Notes under the pieces: model-generated
The model's input: only the letters and a program-made list of their open reading frames with translations
Databases searched by the model: none
What the model was told of the DNA's origin: nothing
DNA from: Urechis unicinctus
Taxonomy: Eukaryota > Annelida > Polychaeta > Xenopneusta > Urechidae
NCBI GenBank assembly: GCA_034190875.2
Contig: CM067356.1
Span: 55,364,230 to 55,428,229 of the forward strand
Direction of reading: 5' to 3'
Length of the DNA: 64,000 nucleotides
Part shown: piece after piece, positions 27,020 to 37,149 of the stretch
How positions within the stretch are numbered: the stretch's first letter is position 1
How the letters are laid out: each line of letters starts with the position of its first letter
Made by a program: the position numbers and the translations under genes

Positions 27020-27705
27020 TTACATATCTGTGCTTTGAATTACAGCATTTGGGTTTGAGCTTGTGGGTTGTACAGTAACTGGCTCCAGAGCATCATATTG
27101 ATACTGCCCCTGCAGTGCTAGATGAAATATATGCACACATTGATGTCTTGAATATACAATCAATATTTCGTTTGTCTCTGATCTGTGTATTTCAATGGAA
27201 AACAAATCTGCCATAGCATGCAATGCTATATGCTCACCCAATTGATGTCCAATTTCCAGATCATCAAGATAGGTGAACCATTGTATTTCCTGTCTGTCTC
27301 TGTGATCAGCCACATTGGCAATGTTATTATTTACTTCTCTTGGTTGTTCTGTATCAGCATTCATGTGGTTATTAGCCTCCATTCTTGCACAGACAAAATC
27401 TTTGTAATTCTCTGAATGGTGGGACATGTTTTTTGCCACTTGTTGTCTCAATGATACTGGTGTTATTGTGACAATTCTCTTTGTATCTAACAGAGAGTTG
27501 TAAACAAGCAGTTGCCATCTTGAAGAACAAATCCCGTTGGATCAGTATGTGCGTCCACAACATGCTTACTAACCCATTGGCAGCGTTTTGATACCCATAT
27601 GGTCTTCTCAGTTTCATTGCACACATGTGTTTCACAATCAATTTGTTTCATAGCAAATTCTGATTCTGTCTGATCAATTTCCATTCTCTCTGAGTCTTGT
27701 GTCAC
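27020..27705 (-). pseudogene. OTU-type cysteine protease domain of the Helitron
   Basis: The high-coordinate piece ends with VLQDGNCLFTTLC, the D-G-N-C catalytic box of OTU proteases, at about 27540-27500. After a frame change the next piece (27451-27020) has LRQQVAKNMSHHSENYKDFV, then GEHIALHAMADLFSIEIHR (usual OTU form W-G-x-x-I-E-L-x-A-L-A), then a C-terminal GQYQYDAL where a His is normally expected. OTU domains are a known accessory of animal Helitrons. The frame break and likely His loss indicate no activity. Confidence 0.75.
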
Positions 27706-28330
27706 TGGATTTAACTCTGATTCTACCTCTTCAATTTACATTTTTTCTGTGGCTTATGTCACTGGATTTAACTTATCCAATTCAGATTTCATCTTATCAC
27801 TGTCCATTCTCTCTGAGCTTTGTGTCAAATGATTTAATTCAGCCAATTCTGATTCACTGTCATCCTTTTCCATTCTTACGTCTATAGTCACATGATGTGA
27901 ACATGGCTGTGTCATTGCTTCACACAATTCTGCATTGTGTTTGGCCGATTCATCTGACAAGCATTCATTAATATGAACATCACTGTACATGGAATTGTTT
28001 GCTTTCAGCCATCTCAGAGCTTCCATAACTTTTGTGGGCCGTAATGGGACTTGTTCTTCAGTATGCGCTTCAGTTTCAATGGAATCATGTGCAACTCAGA
28101 AGGCAAACGAGGAAATTGTTCACAAACATTTGATGGAATTATCTTTTCGATAGATTCATTTGACCTTAATTCAGCCATTTGTCTTTTCACAGATGTAAGT
28201 CTGGGTTGCGTCTGTTCAATAGATTCATTTGACCTCAGTTCAGCCATATGACTTTTAACAGATGTAAGTCTGGTTTGCGTCTGTTCATTAGATTCATTTT
28301 ACCTTAGTTCAGCCATTTGATACTAGCTAA
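27700..28330 (-). repeat. acidic repeat region 5' of the Helitron OTU, with a 69-bp tandem repeat
   Basis: 28150-28320 holds about 2.5 copies of a 69-bp unit (anchors at 28171, 28240, 28309). Read on the minus strand it keeps frame and encodes a 23-residue repeat beginning MAELRSNESIEQTQ. Nearer the OTU, 27700-27850 has a looser repeat (SERM..D...SEL..LNPVTQ). Such low-complexity segments could be the N-terminal extension of the Helitron protein or of a neighbouring ORF; no domain is recognised. Confidence 0.6.
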
Positions 28331-28402
28331 ATCACTTACCGCTTCCCAGGCAATATTGATTAACATGAGTTATAAATTGAAATAACACACCTTGTCAATG
28401 AA

Positions 28403-28505
<103 letters not shown>

Positions 28506-28509
28506 TATC

Positions 28510-29285
28510 ATCGATCTTTCCATTCTATCAAGGTATACTGAATATATATATATATAATTATGTTCAAGTGTTAAGCTACAAGGGGAGGGTTTATTCATCT
28601 GGGCTAGGGTTGTATTATATTTGTGTTAATTGAACTTCAGACATTTTCACATACGTTAATTCGTCCCTAATCTATGAAATCATTTCCTCTTAAAATCACT
28701 TTTGTTTTCTAATATTTCTGCCGTTTTCTGTTTGCTTATACTCCTACGAGAACTGAAAAGGCATGACATTGCCTTACACTTGTGCTGATGAATAGGTCAA
28801 TTGAGAGCTAGCTGGATTCTTAGGAGACATTGCCATGGGGTGGTGTACAGTCTCAATGGGTCGAGTGCAGGTTGACATGGAACTATTGGATCACTATGTC
28901 AAACAATTGACCTTCATGACATATCTGATTCATAATATTTATTGATTTCCAGTTTTCAAAAGCACAATTAATCTGTTTAGACTTTTGTTCAAGTCCTATA
29001 TGGCCCAGTGATTGTACCTAAGGTAAGGTATGTATGGGGTTGAACGGCACACCAACACTCATGTGTTATATAGTGCCAAGAAAGGTTAACAGATAAGATT
29101 GACCTGATTAAGCAACCGCCTTCTAGGATAAAAGAAAATGGAAAGGGAAAAGATAAAAACGATTATCATAGGGCAAGTCGCCACCAGCCGATTGACTGGA
29201 CCAGGCCATTCCAGCCCCTGGTCTAGGTGAAATCAGGGCCTAAGTGGCATATTGCAGATATGGCCCTCGCAAGGGATGTTCTACT
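28510..29285. other. AT-rich DNA, no gene seen
   Basis: No exon-like frame, hairpin or ordered repeat was recognised between the (TA)n tract and the transposon ORF fragment at 29.29 kb. Confidence 0.4.
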
Positions 29286-29287
29286 CA

Positions 29288-29600
29288 ACCATCAGATAAG
29301 AAACAATATATGTAATCTGTTTCCCCTATAACGAGGCAAAATTCACCTTGGTAACTTATTCTCCTCCAGCATTACTATAAAACCCTGAGGGTCACCCTTG
29401 GAATCCTTGAATCTTAACTTGTTCATCTGAACCACAATATCTCCTACTAAACACTCAAATCCCTTAATCTTCTTGTGTATGTTTTCTTTAATTCCATATG
29501 ATTTCAAGGCTTCTCTTGCTTTTGCAGCAATAGAGTCTAACGGATGTAGGTGGCAGTTCAGTTCATTGACATTCTTATCCCATGTTTCCTCCAAATTTCG
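29288..29600 (-). pseudogene. transposon-associated ORF fragment (NELNCHLHPLDS type)
   Basis: The minus-strand frame from 29594 reads through NELNCHLHPLDSIAAKARE, DIVVQMNKLRFKDSKGDPQG and ENKLPR, then a TGA at 29343-29345. The same frame continues past the TGA with ILPRYRGNRLHILF to about 29288. I recall this combination from ORFs spread through fish and invertebrate genomes and linked to transposable elements; the family name is not certain. The in-frame stop sits where a Gly (GGA to TGA) would be expected, a sign of decay. Confidence 0.45.
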
Positions 29601-30690
29601 AATGGTAGCATCATTAGGTACGCAGCGATCAGTCAGTGAATTTGAAATGCTTTATATCATCTTGCTTCTAGAATCCTGATAGTCCTTATTTTCATTGAAA
29701 TGTGCATAAACATTTGCCAGATTATCAACTGTGTCACATATGTGGTCATGATAGTCAGGCAGTGTCCCCTGGTAACTCATCTACAGCTGCAGACAAGCAA
29801 ACACTCTCATTTGAAAAATGAATCTCATTGGCATGATTTCTCTCCTGGGTAGTGGCATCAAATCTATTAGTACTGGGCTCATTTTCAATAAGGAGTTCCG
29901 CACCTGCCATGGCCTCAACTGTGATTCTGGATGGAATGTCGGATAAATTAACACCATCACATCTTCTCAATCATATTGTGCATGTGTTCTGTAGGAGTTT
30001 GGTTCATGATTCCATCGAACACCATAATTCTAGTGTCTGGAGAATATGCCTTTCCGTTAGATTTTGTCATTTTTATAGCAGCCCTCAAGCTCATTTACAT
30101 TTTCTTCTAACACCAGTTTTTCATGCTGCAAAATTATTATTTCAGTGTCTTATGCATTAAGTCGAAACCGTAATCCCTCAATTTCAATAGAAGTGTCAGT
30201 TGAGAACAGTTCTTTGCTGCCTTCTTGTGGTATTCTTTTATATCCCTGTGCTTCTTCCAAGTAATGACAAATCTGTTTTTGCCTAAGACTAACAGCAAGT
30301 GGGGTAGACTTCAACATTTCTGTAGCCTTTGCTAGTCGGGAGTCCCTTCTTTTATTTTTTGGTTGAGTCTAGAGAGAGAAAACGTTTTGCTTTTCTTAGC
30401 AGCCACAGGTTTAGAATTTTCTCTTTTCTCCGCTGAATTTCTAACAACTTTTCACGTGAACTACGCGCAGCCCTCCTCAGAATTCGATAGTTCTGGCATT
30501 TAGAGACGGTCATCGTTTTTATAGGAGATTTGAGACTTGTTGTGCAAAGTACAGTTAAAGTATCTACAGGTTGACATCCAGATCTGTGAAGTGTAGTTCC
30601 TTAACTGGGTGTACACAGCGAAACAATTAAACCTAACACACAAAAAATGAGGCAGTGGCTTTAGAATATCATTCTCCGAGCGGTGGATAG
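29600..30690. other. broken minus-strand open pieces, no recognised gene
   Basis: Several short Ser/Glu/Asn-rich minus-strand frames (for example 29970-29755) may be upstream parts of the transposon ORF above. A Lys/Arg-rich stretch at 30360-30480 follows. No domain could be named. Confidence 0.35.
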
Positions 30691-30696
30691 ATTTCG

Positions 30697-32221
30697 ATGC
30701 GAGTTTGTCGGAATTATGCTGTAGGAAACAATAATGGCCAACCGATGACCCTGCCAATGGTTGCTTTCCAGCTGGCTATGAAGAGAAAACCTCTATTTCT
30801 TGTTCTGAATCTTGTTCTGCCAGCCATCATCATTTCTCTCTCTTCTCGTCTTTTGTTTACCTCCTGCAGCAGAGGGAAAAGGTGAGGTTCAACGAGTTGG
30901 AATAATGTGTCAAGTCGTCTATTTGGGGGTTCACATCGTATTTGGTGGTGGTGATATTTGAAATACGGAATACAAAAATAGGTGACATTTCGGTTGTTGA
31001 TAATCCATAAAGAAAGGCCATTCAATGCCAAAACAGACTTCAACAGTTCACACAACTTTGTCTAATTTTGTAACCTTGAGGAATGCCATGTTATTTGGGG
31101 TATTCTTGATTCCTTTTTATCACAGCTGACTTATCAGCAGATGTGTATTGGTGATTGTGTCAAGATATCACTTGGAATCACAGTACTACTCTCCTTCTTC
31201 GTCATACTGTTGATGACGTCGGACATCACTCCTCGCACCACCGAGGTCATCCCTGTTATACATGAGTTGTTGTCCATTATACGAGTAGTCACATTAACAT
31301 CAGAAATAGCACATATTTACAAAATACATTTTGCCCCTAACCCATTTGCGAACTAATCATTATTTTCCATCGCCACAGTGTCCTAATTGTCACGGTCAAA
31401 GTCTTTATATTTAGCAGAGAAGCAAATAATGAACTTATCCTAACATTGGCTTTTGTTGGCTGCCTGTACATCAATTCTTCAAAGTTAACTAGATCGGTAA
31501 CCACTTGCTAATAACCTGCAATACTCGATTATTAATGTGTTTTACTTGATTTCTGAATTTGCAAAATGCATGCATGTCTAGGTTGCATTAAAAGGATGTT
31601 TTTATTTATAATATTTTGGTATTAAATAGATATCTATGATGTTATAACAACTGAGCAATCACGCAGTCACCCTTGTTCCTGTTAATGAAAAGACTTTCTT
31701 TACACAAGTCTTTCATAGCGGACATCATCTAATTGAACGGAACCGTGGTCAAATGGAGTGTTATGCTAATGGGCGTTACAGCCGTGTTTATCATCATCAG
31801 CATTGTGCTGGCTGCGTCCGTTCTCTGCTCTACCGTCCTCGTTATCATCGTGTACCACCAACTGGGCCAGTCCTGCACTTGGTGAACTCACCCCTTAGGT
31901 TGGGTCTGTTGTGTGGTCTGCATCGCTACTTCCTCACCCAGAGCTAACAAGGCAGTCGGCAATTGCGCATTAAACGCAGACAAATGGAAGATCGAAGATA
32001 TTGCGGCAGACGATAAAACAGTGGATCGGTTTGTCAAGAGGCAAGGGTCAGCGGCAGCGGTGCATTATGATCTGAATGCAGGTACATCGCTTTGGATGGG
32101 CGTTGTTAAGGTTTTGGACCGGCTGCTCTTGATAATACATGACACTGTTCTGAGTGTGACCATTGGGGTGGTTCTATGTGTGGCGTCTGCTAATGACGAC
32201 CACACAATGATCCAAGAGTAG
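30697..32221 (+). pseudogene. cys-loop ligand-gated ion channel (nAChR-like), TM1-TM4 exons
   Basis: Three exon-like blocks. (1) 30739-30883: FQLAMKRKPLFLVLNLVLPAIIIS, the pre-M1/M1 signature; after about 30840 the family-like continuation (VFCLPPAAEGK) is in another frame, so a 1-nt shift has occurred; donor at AAAG|GTGAGG. (2) About 31139-31300: acceptor CAGCAG, then DCVKISLGITVLLSFFVILLM and TPRTTEVIPVI, the M2 pore helix. (3) About 31750-32221: VTAVFIIISIVLAASVLCST (M3), a TGA at 31883-31885 in frame, then the cytoplasmic loop and WMGVVKVLDRLLLIIH (M4) to the stop at 32221. Pentameric channels of this family are gated by acetylcholine or other small ligands. No extracellular ligand-binding exons are seen in the 7 kb upstream, which is Helitron DNA. 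Frameshift and stop suggest a pseudogene. Confidence 0.8.
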
Positions 32222-32224
32222 TCT

Positions 32225-32650
32225 GTCTGTAAATGGATCACTAGGTAATCTTTTAAATCTAGACAGGTGGAAATAATAGATGTTAACAATTATTGCTTTC
32301 ATATGCCTTTTTGATATGATAAATGTATGAATAATTGTGATTGCAATTTTCCACAACACACTGCATTCTGCTGTTTCATGTTCATATGCATTGAGTCTTT
32401 TTGATTTGATCAGTGGAGTAATGTGGATGTATTGAATTTTAAATGTGAATTGCAATTTTCAACAACACTCTGCATGGGTCTGCATTGATTTTTCATGTTC
32501 GTGGTATTCCCCTTTGTCAATATACTTATTTCACAATAATTGGTAATTTTGAGTCTAAATTTGTGTGGTATCAAGCAATAATCTGATTCATTTGTGGAGT
32601 AGTTTTAACGTGCATTTTGTGTGCGATTGTACAACATAGCGATATTTCAA
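32225..32650. other. 3' flank of the channel gene, AT-rich
   Basis: A 110-bp stretch is loosely duplicated (TTGTGATTGCAATTTTCCACAACACACTGCAT at 32335 versus GAATTGCAATTTTCAACAACACTCTGCAT at 32448). No coding sequence seen. Confidence 0.5.
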
Positions 32651-32663
32651 TATGATGCCAACA

Positions 32664-32938
32664 CCGGGGGGGGGGGGGGTCTGGATAGGAGTGTGCCGCG
32701 GGACCTCAAAAACCCGTACCCGTCGTACAAGGTCAAAATGGCCAAAAAGCATCCCCCGTCGTACAAGGTATTATGCGAATGAGTAACCCGTCGTACACAT
32801 TGAACCTGTAAAATATACCCCGTCGTACAAGAATGAGGCCCAAAAACCCGTCGTACAAGTCGAGAGGCCCAAAAAACATACCCCGTCGCGCGGCACATAT
32901 ATACTACCTCTATACACTTAAGTGCCCCCCCCCCCCGG
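32664..32938. mobile_element. small element with poly-G/poly-C terminal inverted repeats
   Basis: It begins CCGGGGGGGGGGGGG and ends CCCCCCCCCCCCGG, so the termini are inverted repeats. A second inverted pair, TGTGCCGCG(G/C)GAC, lies 25-40 bp inside each end. The interior has five copies of a CCCGTCGTACA(AG) motif spaced 30-45 bp, plus one degenerate copy, all in the same direction. The whole is flanked by GATGCCAAC on both sides (32654-32662 and 32939-32947), a 9-bp direct duplication. These are the marks of a MITE-like non-autonomous DNA transposon; 8-10 bp duplications are typical of Mutator-like elements. No ORF. Confidence 0.75.
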
Positions 32939-32949
32939 GATGCCAACGC

Positions 32950-34490
32950 TATCGTGTATAGTTATTTTCACTGGAGTTAGATTTCTATGGCGTCATTCAG
33001 CGTCTACACGTTTCCTGTCATAATGCCATATCATAACGATTAATTTAGGTCTGGGGATTTTGGCTGTATATCTCTTATGTTGATATATCAGTCATAACGG
33101 ATCTATGTTCACAGTGGCTTTTACCCTCATTCGAGCTTGTATATTCATTTTACTCAAATTTACACATGCTGCAATTTGTTGGAGGAGCATTAAAAAAAAC
33201 CATTAAACGTAATTATTGTGTAATTATTGTCGATGTCTTGATCATCCAGGATCTTCCATGCCAAACGTTAATTTTTGTTCCAAACTACCTATAACTACGA
33301 ACAAAACGCAGGCAGGTCAATATAATAAAGTCATATCATCAGCGGATAGTATCTGTATTACATAGGTGCAGCGACAAAGGCACGGGGCTTGGCTTAGTGC
33401 TGGTAAAGATTGATGGTGTGCCCTACAAATAAGGTGGTGATTCCACGACTCTTTCACCATCTGTTTTCAAGACAACATTGATCAAGACCGAAGGTATTAA
33501 GGCGGACCGTTGGTGTTGTTGCAGCTTTATCCCAGCATAGTTACTGCGCTAGGTGAGCCTGACATTGCGATTCCATGTGATACTGTTGGTCAATACTGAA
33601 TACTACTCAGCTTGACTATTGTTGAATTTGGGAGGCAAAGCACGGATATTCGGTGAAATTATGTGCAATACTTGACAATGATTCTGGTCATTTTGGTTAT
33701 AAATGTAAATCCACTTCCGCTATCTTGAGCATCAGTAAACCGAACCGCTGGCCTGCCAATAGCATAAATGTGTTGAGATAGTCAGACATTTACTAACTGC
33801 ACGGTTTTCCAAAAACAACCGGGAAGCCTTGCAAATTTCACTATCACCTACATATGTATGTATATGATACGATTTGCTTACACTCAACGAAGGAAATGTA
33901 GACAATACAACATGCAGTTCAACTCAATGTTTACATCGTGCATTTCCCTACACGATGTCCAATATGCACGCAATTCATGCTTACACAAACGGTACATCAT
34001 AGTTGACGATATTTGGATGAGGAATGAAGCTCTTAGACGCAGATTCTGCTAAGCGTCAAACATAAACGCAGCTACCGCGTCCTACGTCATCTCGGATGTC
34101 TCGTATCGCAGTTATGCTTCTCCACTTCAACACGATACCTCATTGAAGGAGGTTATTGGTTCACCTCGATCATTCATCGGTGACCCCTGTGTCAAGCTCC
34201 GGTATTATCCTCTAGTTCAACAACCTTGATTATTGATTGTCATTCTTGTTATCCTGAAATAATTATGATAGTCGTTTGCTCAGACGTGTGGCATTCATTC
34301 TGTCGATAATAATTGGTACAACGCAATATTCAGAAACACGGACAGATGCACCTGAAAGACATATTAGAGGTACTTTGATACATTAAGTATATCGTAACAT
34401 TATCTCTAAATGTATGACACTGTGAAGAGTATAATGCTGATTACGTCGCTAGCGGGATAGCATGTTGGTCGAGTCGCCGATGCTGTTAAT
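32950..34490. other. intergenic DNA, no gene seen
   Basis: AT-rich sequence without recognised exons, RNAs or ordered repeats. Confidence 0.4.
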
Positions 34491-34493
34491 GAT

Positions 34494-34501
34494 AATGATG
34501 G

Positions 34502-34533
<32 letters not shown>

Positions 34534-34553
34534 GTGATGATGATGGTGATGGC
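34494..34553. repeat. (GAT)n microsatellite, imperfect
   Basis: About 20 GAT/GGT triplets (GATGATGATGGTGATG...), with GGT variants near the ends. Confidence 0.95.
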
Positions 34554-34559
34554 TATGAT

Positions 34560-36250
34560 CAAAATTACCAAAGAACCTTGATCAATTTACGTTCAAATGT
34601 TAATGTGTTAAATAGCTTTAATATATTGTTGTCATTTCGCGTTGATGTATTGAATACAAGAAGGGAACATGCCTTGCTACAGGTTGTGGAGTGAATATAT
34701 GATATTTTCGAGAGCTGAATATACACAGACGCATGAAAACAGAGAATTCTTGCAAGTAAGACGTGGTAACTATTCCGTCACAGCAAGGGCTGGTGCTCAC
34801 ATTGAAGGCAGTTTGTTGCCTTTGCCAAGCGAACCCGTATTCTACTCCTCAGAGCCTCGGTATGAATACAATGGCGTACAACAAAAAATGCCAATCTTAA
34901 CTGGTTGTTTTAACGTCAGCAAGGTATGGGCGATTTTGACGCAGTGTTGGATCACGCCTTCATTGCGTTATAATCGTAGCACGTTAGTGAAAATTAGCTG
35001 ATTGCCGCATTAACGTATGTTATTAACTGTATTCATATCCCGCTGGCGACAAATTTACTTACATTGTCTCTTAATGACATTGTAGGGACTCGTCGGTACA
35101 TTGCCTTTAGCTTGAAGGGGCATACATGATAGTGGTATTTAAGCTGGAAACCCTGACACGAATATGTTGGCCAAGTAAGACAATCATATTCTTCAAATAG
35201 CGAACATTATAAAACCATTTACTGCCCGCCAATAACTTGTATGAACCTAGCTGCATAAAGCTGACCCAATTTTCAATCTACCTGACATCAAGGAACAATT
35301 GCTTTCTTGAAAAATGACGAGATGACCCTGTTTTTGACACGTCAGAAGGCAAACATCAGGAGCGAACTACGAAAGTACAATATCAAAATATTATGCAAAA
35401 TAAGTGACGGCAAATTGAGCAATTGCTTCCTTTGCCAATGGAAAGATGACCCTATTATGGACAAGTCAAAAGACAAACACCAGAAGCAAAGTACAATTTC
35501 AATATCGTGTAAAATATGTGAAGGCAAATTGACTCCGACGGTTGTCATGCAGGTCGCAAATGTGGTGACTGGTGGAGTTGATTGGTGCAGTTTGAGTGAC
35601 GCGCAAACGATAATTGCCATAAGGCAGCAGCTTCACACGGGAAGTAGCCGTCAATTAATGCAATCGCTGGAGGACGCGTGGTCTCAAACACTCATTTGAC
35701 AATTTGACCTATACTGAATATATAAGACAGATGATCTGTCAATAGACTGACACCATCGTAGTTTTATGTAAACGAAGACATTATGGGCATAAGGCAGGGT
35801 GCTTTAATGGAAGCCAATTTACTTAATTGAAATTTACTTTTGTATAATGGACCGTGATCAAAACAAGCAAACGTATTGTGCAAACACTGTTGAGGAAATT
35901 AAAGATAAATTAAATGGCGGAATTTGGGCATGGGGGGTCTTTTGTGTAATTTGCGGATGAAATATTGTACCGAGTTTCCAAAAGCCGTCACTGGTGGGGG
36001 GGGGGGGGGGGGGGGGGCTCGGATGCATCCACACCATGTGCGTCATTCGTTTTTGTCGGAAACTTGATGCGGGACTGGCGTCAGGTGCATTGCATGTGGA
36101 TTTCCAGTGGCTTGTCGTTTCCAAGGAAAATAGGGCTACACAGCGATGTCGTCATAAACCCATCCGACCCCACCTTGCAGCCGCAAAAAGGTGCGAAAAC
36201 GGCCAGAAAGGGTCCCTTTCCATCAACCGTGGGTGAAGTTAACATTCACC
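34560..36250. other. intergenic DNA with a diverged tandem duplication and a G22 tract
   Basis: 35319-35415 and 35445-35533 are related (GATGACCCT.TTTT.GACA.GTCA.AAGACAAACA.CAG...), making a plus-strand frame of 130 codons at 35307-35699 that is probably chance. 35996-36017 is a run of 22 G. A possible small exon with donor TTGCAA|GTAAGA lies near 34756; not supported further. Confidence 0.4.
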
Positions 36251-36777
36251 ACATTCTTCACTCAAATAGCGGCGCATAGGCGTGTTTTACACCGTGCAAA
36301 AAGGGCTTAATTGAACGTGTTAATTACATTAGCAGCCATTATTGTAACTGTCTATATATGGGTTCCGGGTAAATTAGGTTCAATAAAATTACAACGGGTT
36401 CTTTGGTGTTTTGACAGCTCTCTTGACATGCTCTCGTCCACGCCGGGCTCATCAACTTTCATTCTGCTCATGCTTAGCATCGGAACCGAGTGCAAATTGA
36501 ATCTCATGCATCACGAACGCATGCACTTTTTTTAACTGCGCATGATGATAATTGAACTGTTGATTTCATATGTTGTATACCAGTTTATATTATGCAGATT
36601 TTCGCAGGGAATTTTGGAAATGTTACTCTGGGGGTTCCGGACCCCTGAGCAATTTGGGTTAGTAAGAGCTAACGATATTCTCGGCAAACGCTCTGCAGCA
36701 AACTGTGGATACTTTGTATGCTCCCTCACGATTGCCTGATATTGGTTCAGTTCACAACATCCCATCTTGGGTGTTAA

Positions 36778-36791
36778 CCCCCCCCCCCCCC
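36778..36791. repeat. C14 homopolymer (C6 in copy B)
   Basis: GTTAAC followed by 14 C and then GTCGATAC; the matching site at 53675-53680 has 6 C. Confidence 0.9.
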
Positions 36792-36879
36792 GTCGATACT
36801 TTTGGTATAATGGATCATGTTTTCCTCGTCTTTGCATGACTGAGCTGGATCAGTTGCTGGCTCGGCTTCATGAGGTAGT

Positions 36880-37147
36880 TCAGGATACAGTGGAGTTGTC
36901 GGAATGGTTGGTTGTTGTTTCTATGTTTGAACTGGTGGCATTAAATGACATTGGTTTGTTCCTTCCCTAAAAGTAGGTCGAAAGTGATTGCAAGAGCGCG
37001 TTGGCCAGCAGGCTTACTTACCACTACCGCCTGATATGCTCCATGCAGCGCACAAACCAGAAGACATCCCAAAACTAATGACCTTACAACTCGAAGACAT
37101 GGTATATCCACAGCTTCCGTCTCGCGAGGTTTGACCTCTGGCTTCAT
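36880..37147 (-). CDS. putative small two-exon membrane or secreted protein, copy A
   Basis: Exon 1 is 37147-37022: 42 codons from MKPEVKPRE with one hydrophobic segment (RSLVLGCLLVCALHGAYQAVV) that could be a signal anchor. The donor GTG|GTAAGTAAG is near-consensus. A 55-nt intron (36967-37021) ends in a pyrimidine-rich CCTACTTTTAG. Exon 2 (36966-36880) stays in phase 0 and reads RNKPMSFNATSSN..TTTNHSDNST to TGA, with three N-x-S/T sites. Copy B keeps the same structure, the identical 42 exon-1 residues and the same stop. An unspliced frame (37276-36941) is the alternative. No homologue is recognised; the frame could still be chance. Confidence 0.35.
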
Positions 37148-37149
37148 CA

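Noticed and set aside
34669..35001. A 110-codon plus-strand frame with splice-like sites
   Set aside because: Only weak donor/acceptor resemblance and no family similarity recognised.
35307..35699. A 130-codon plus-strand gene
   Set aside because: The frame comes from a diverged tandem duplication, and no domain, splice site or start context supports it.
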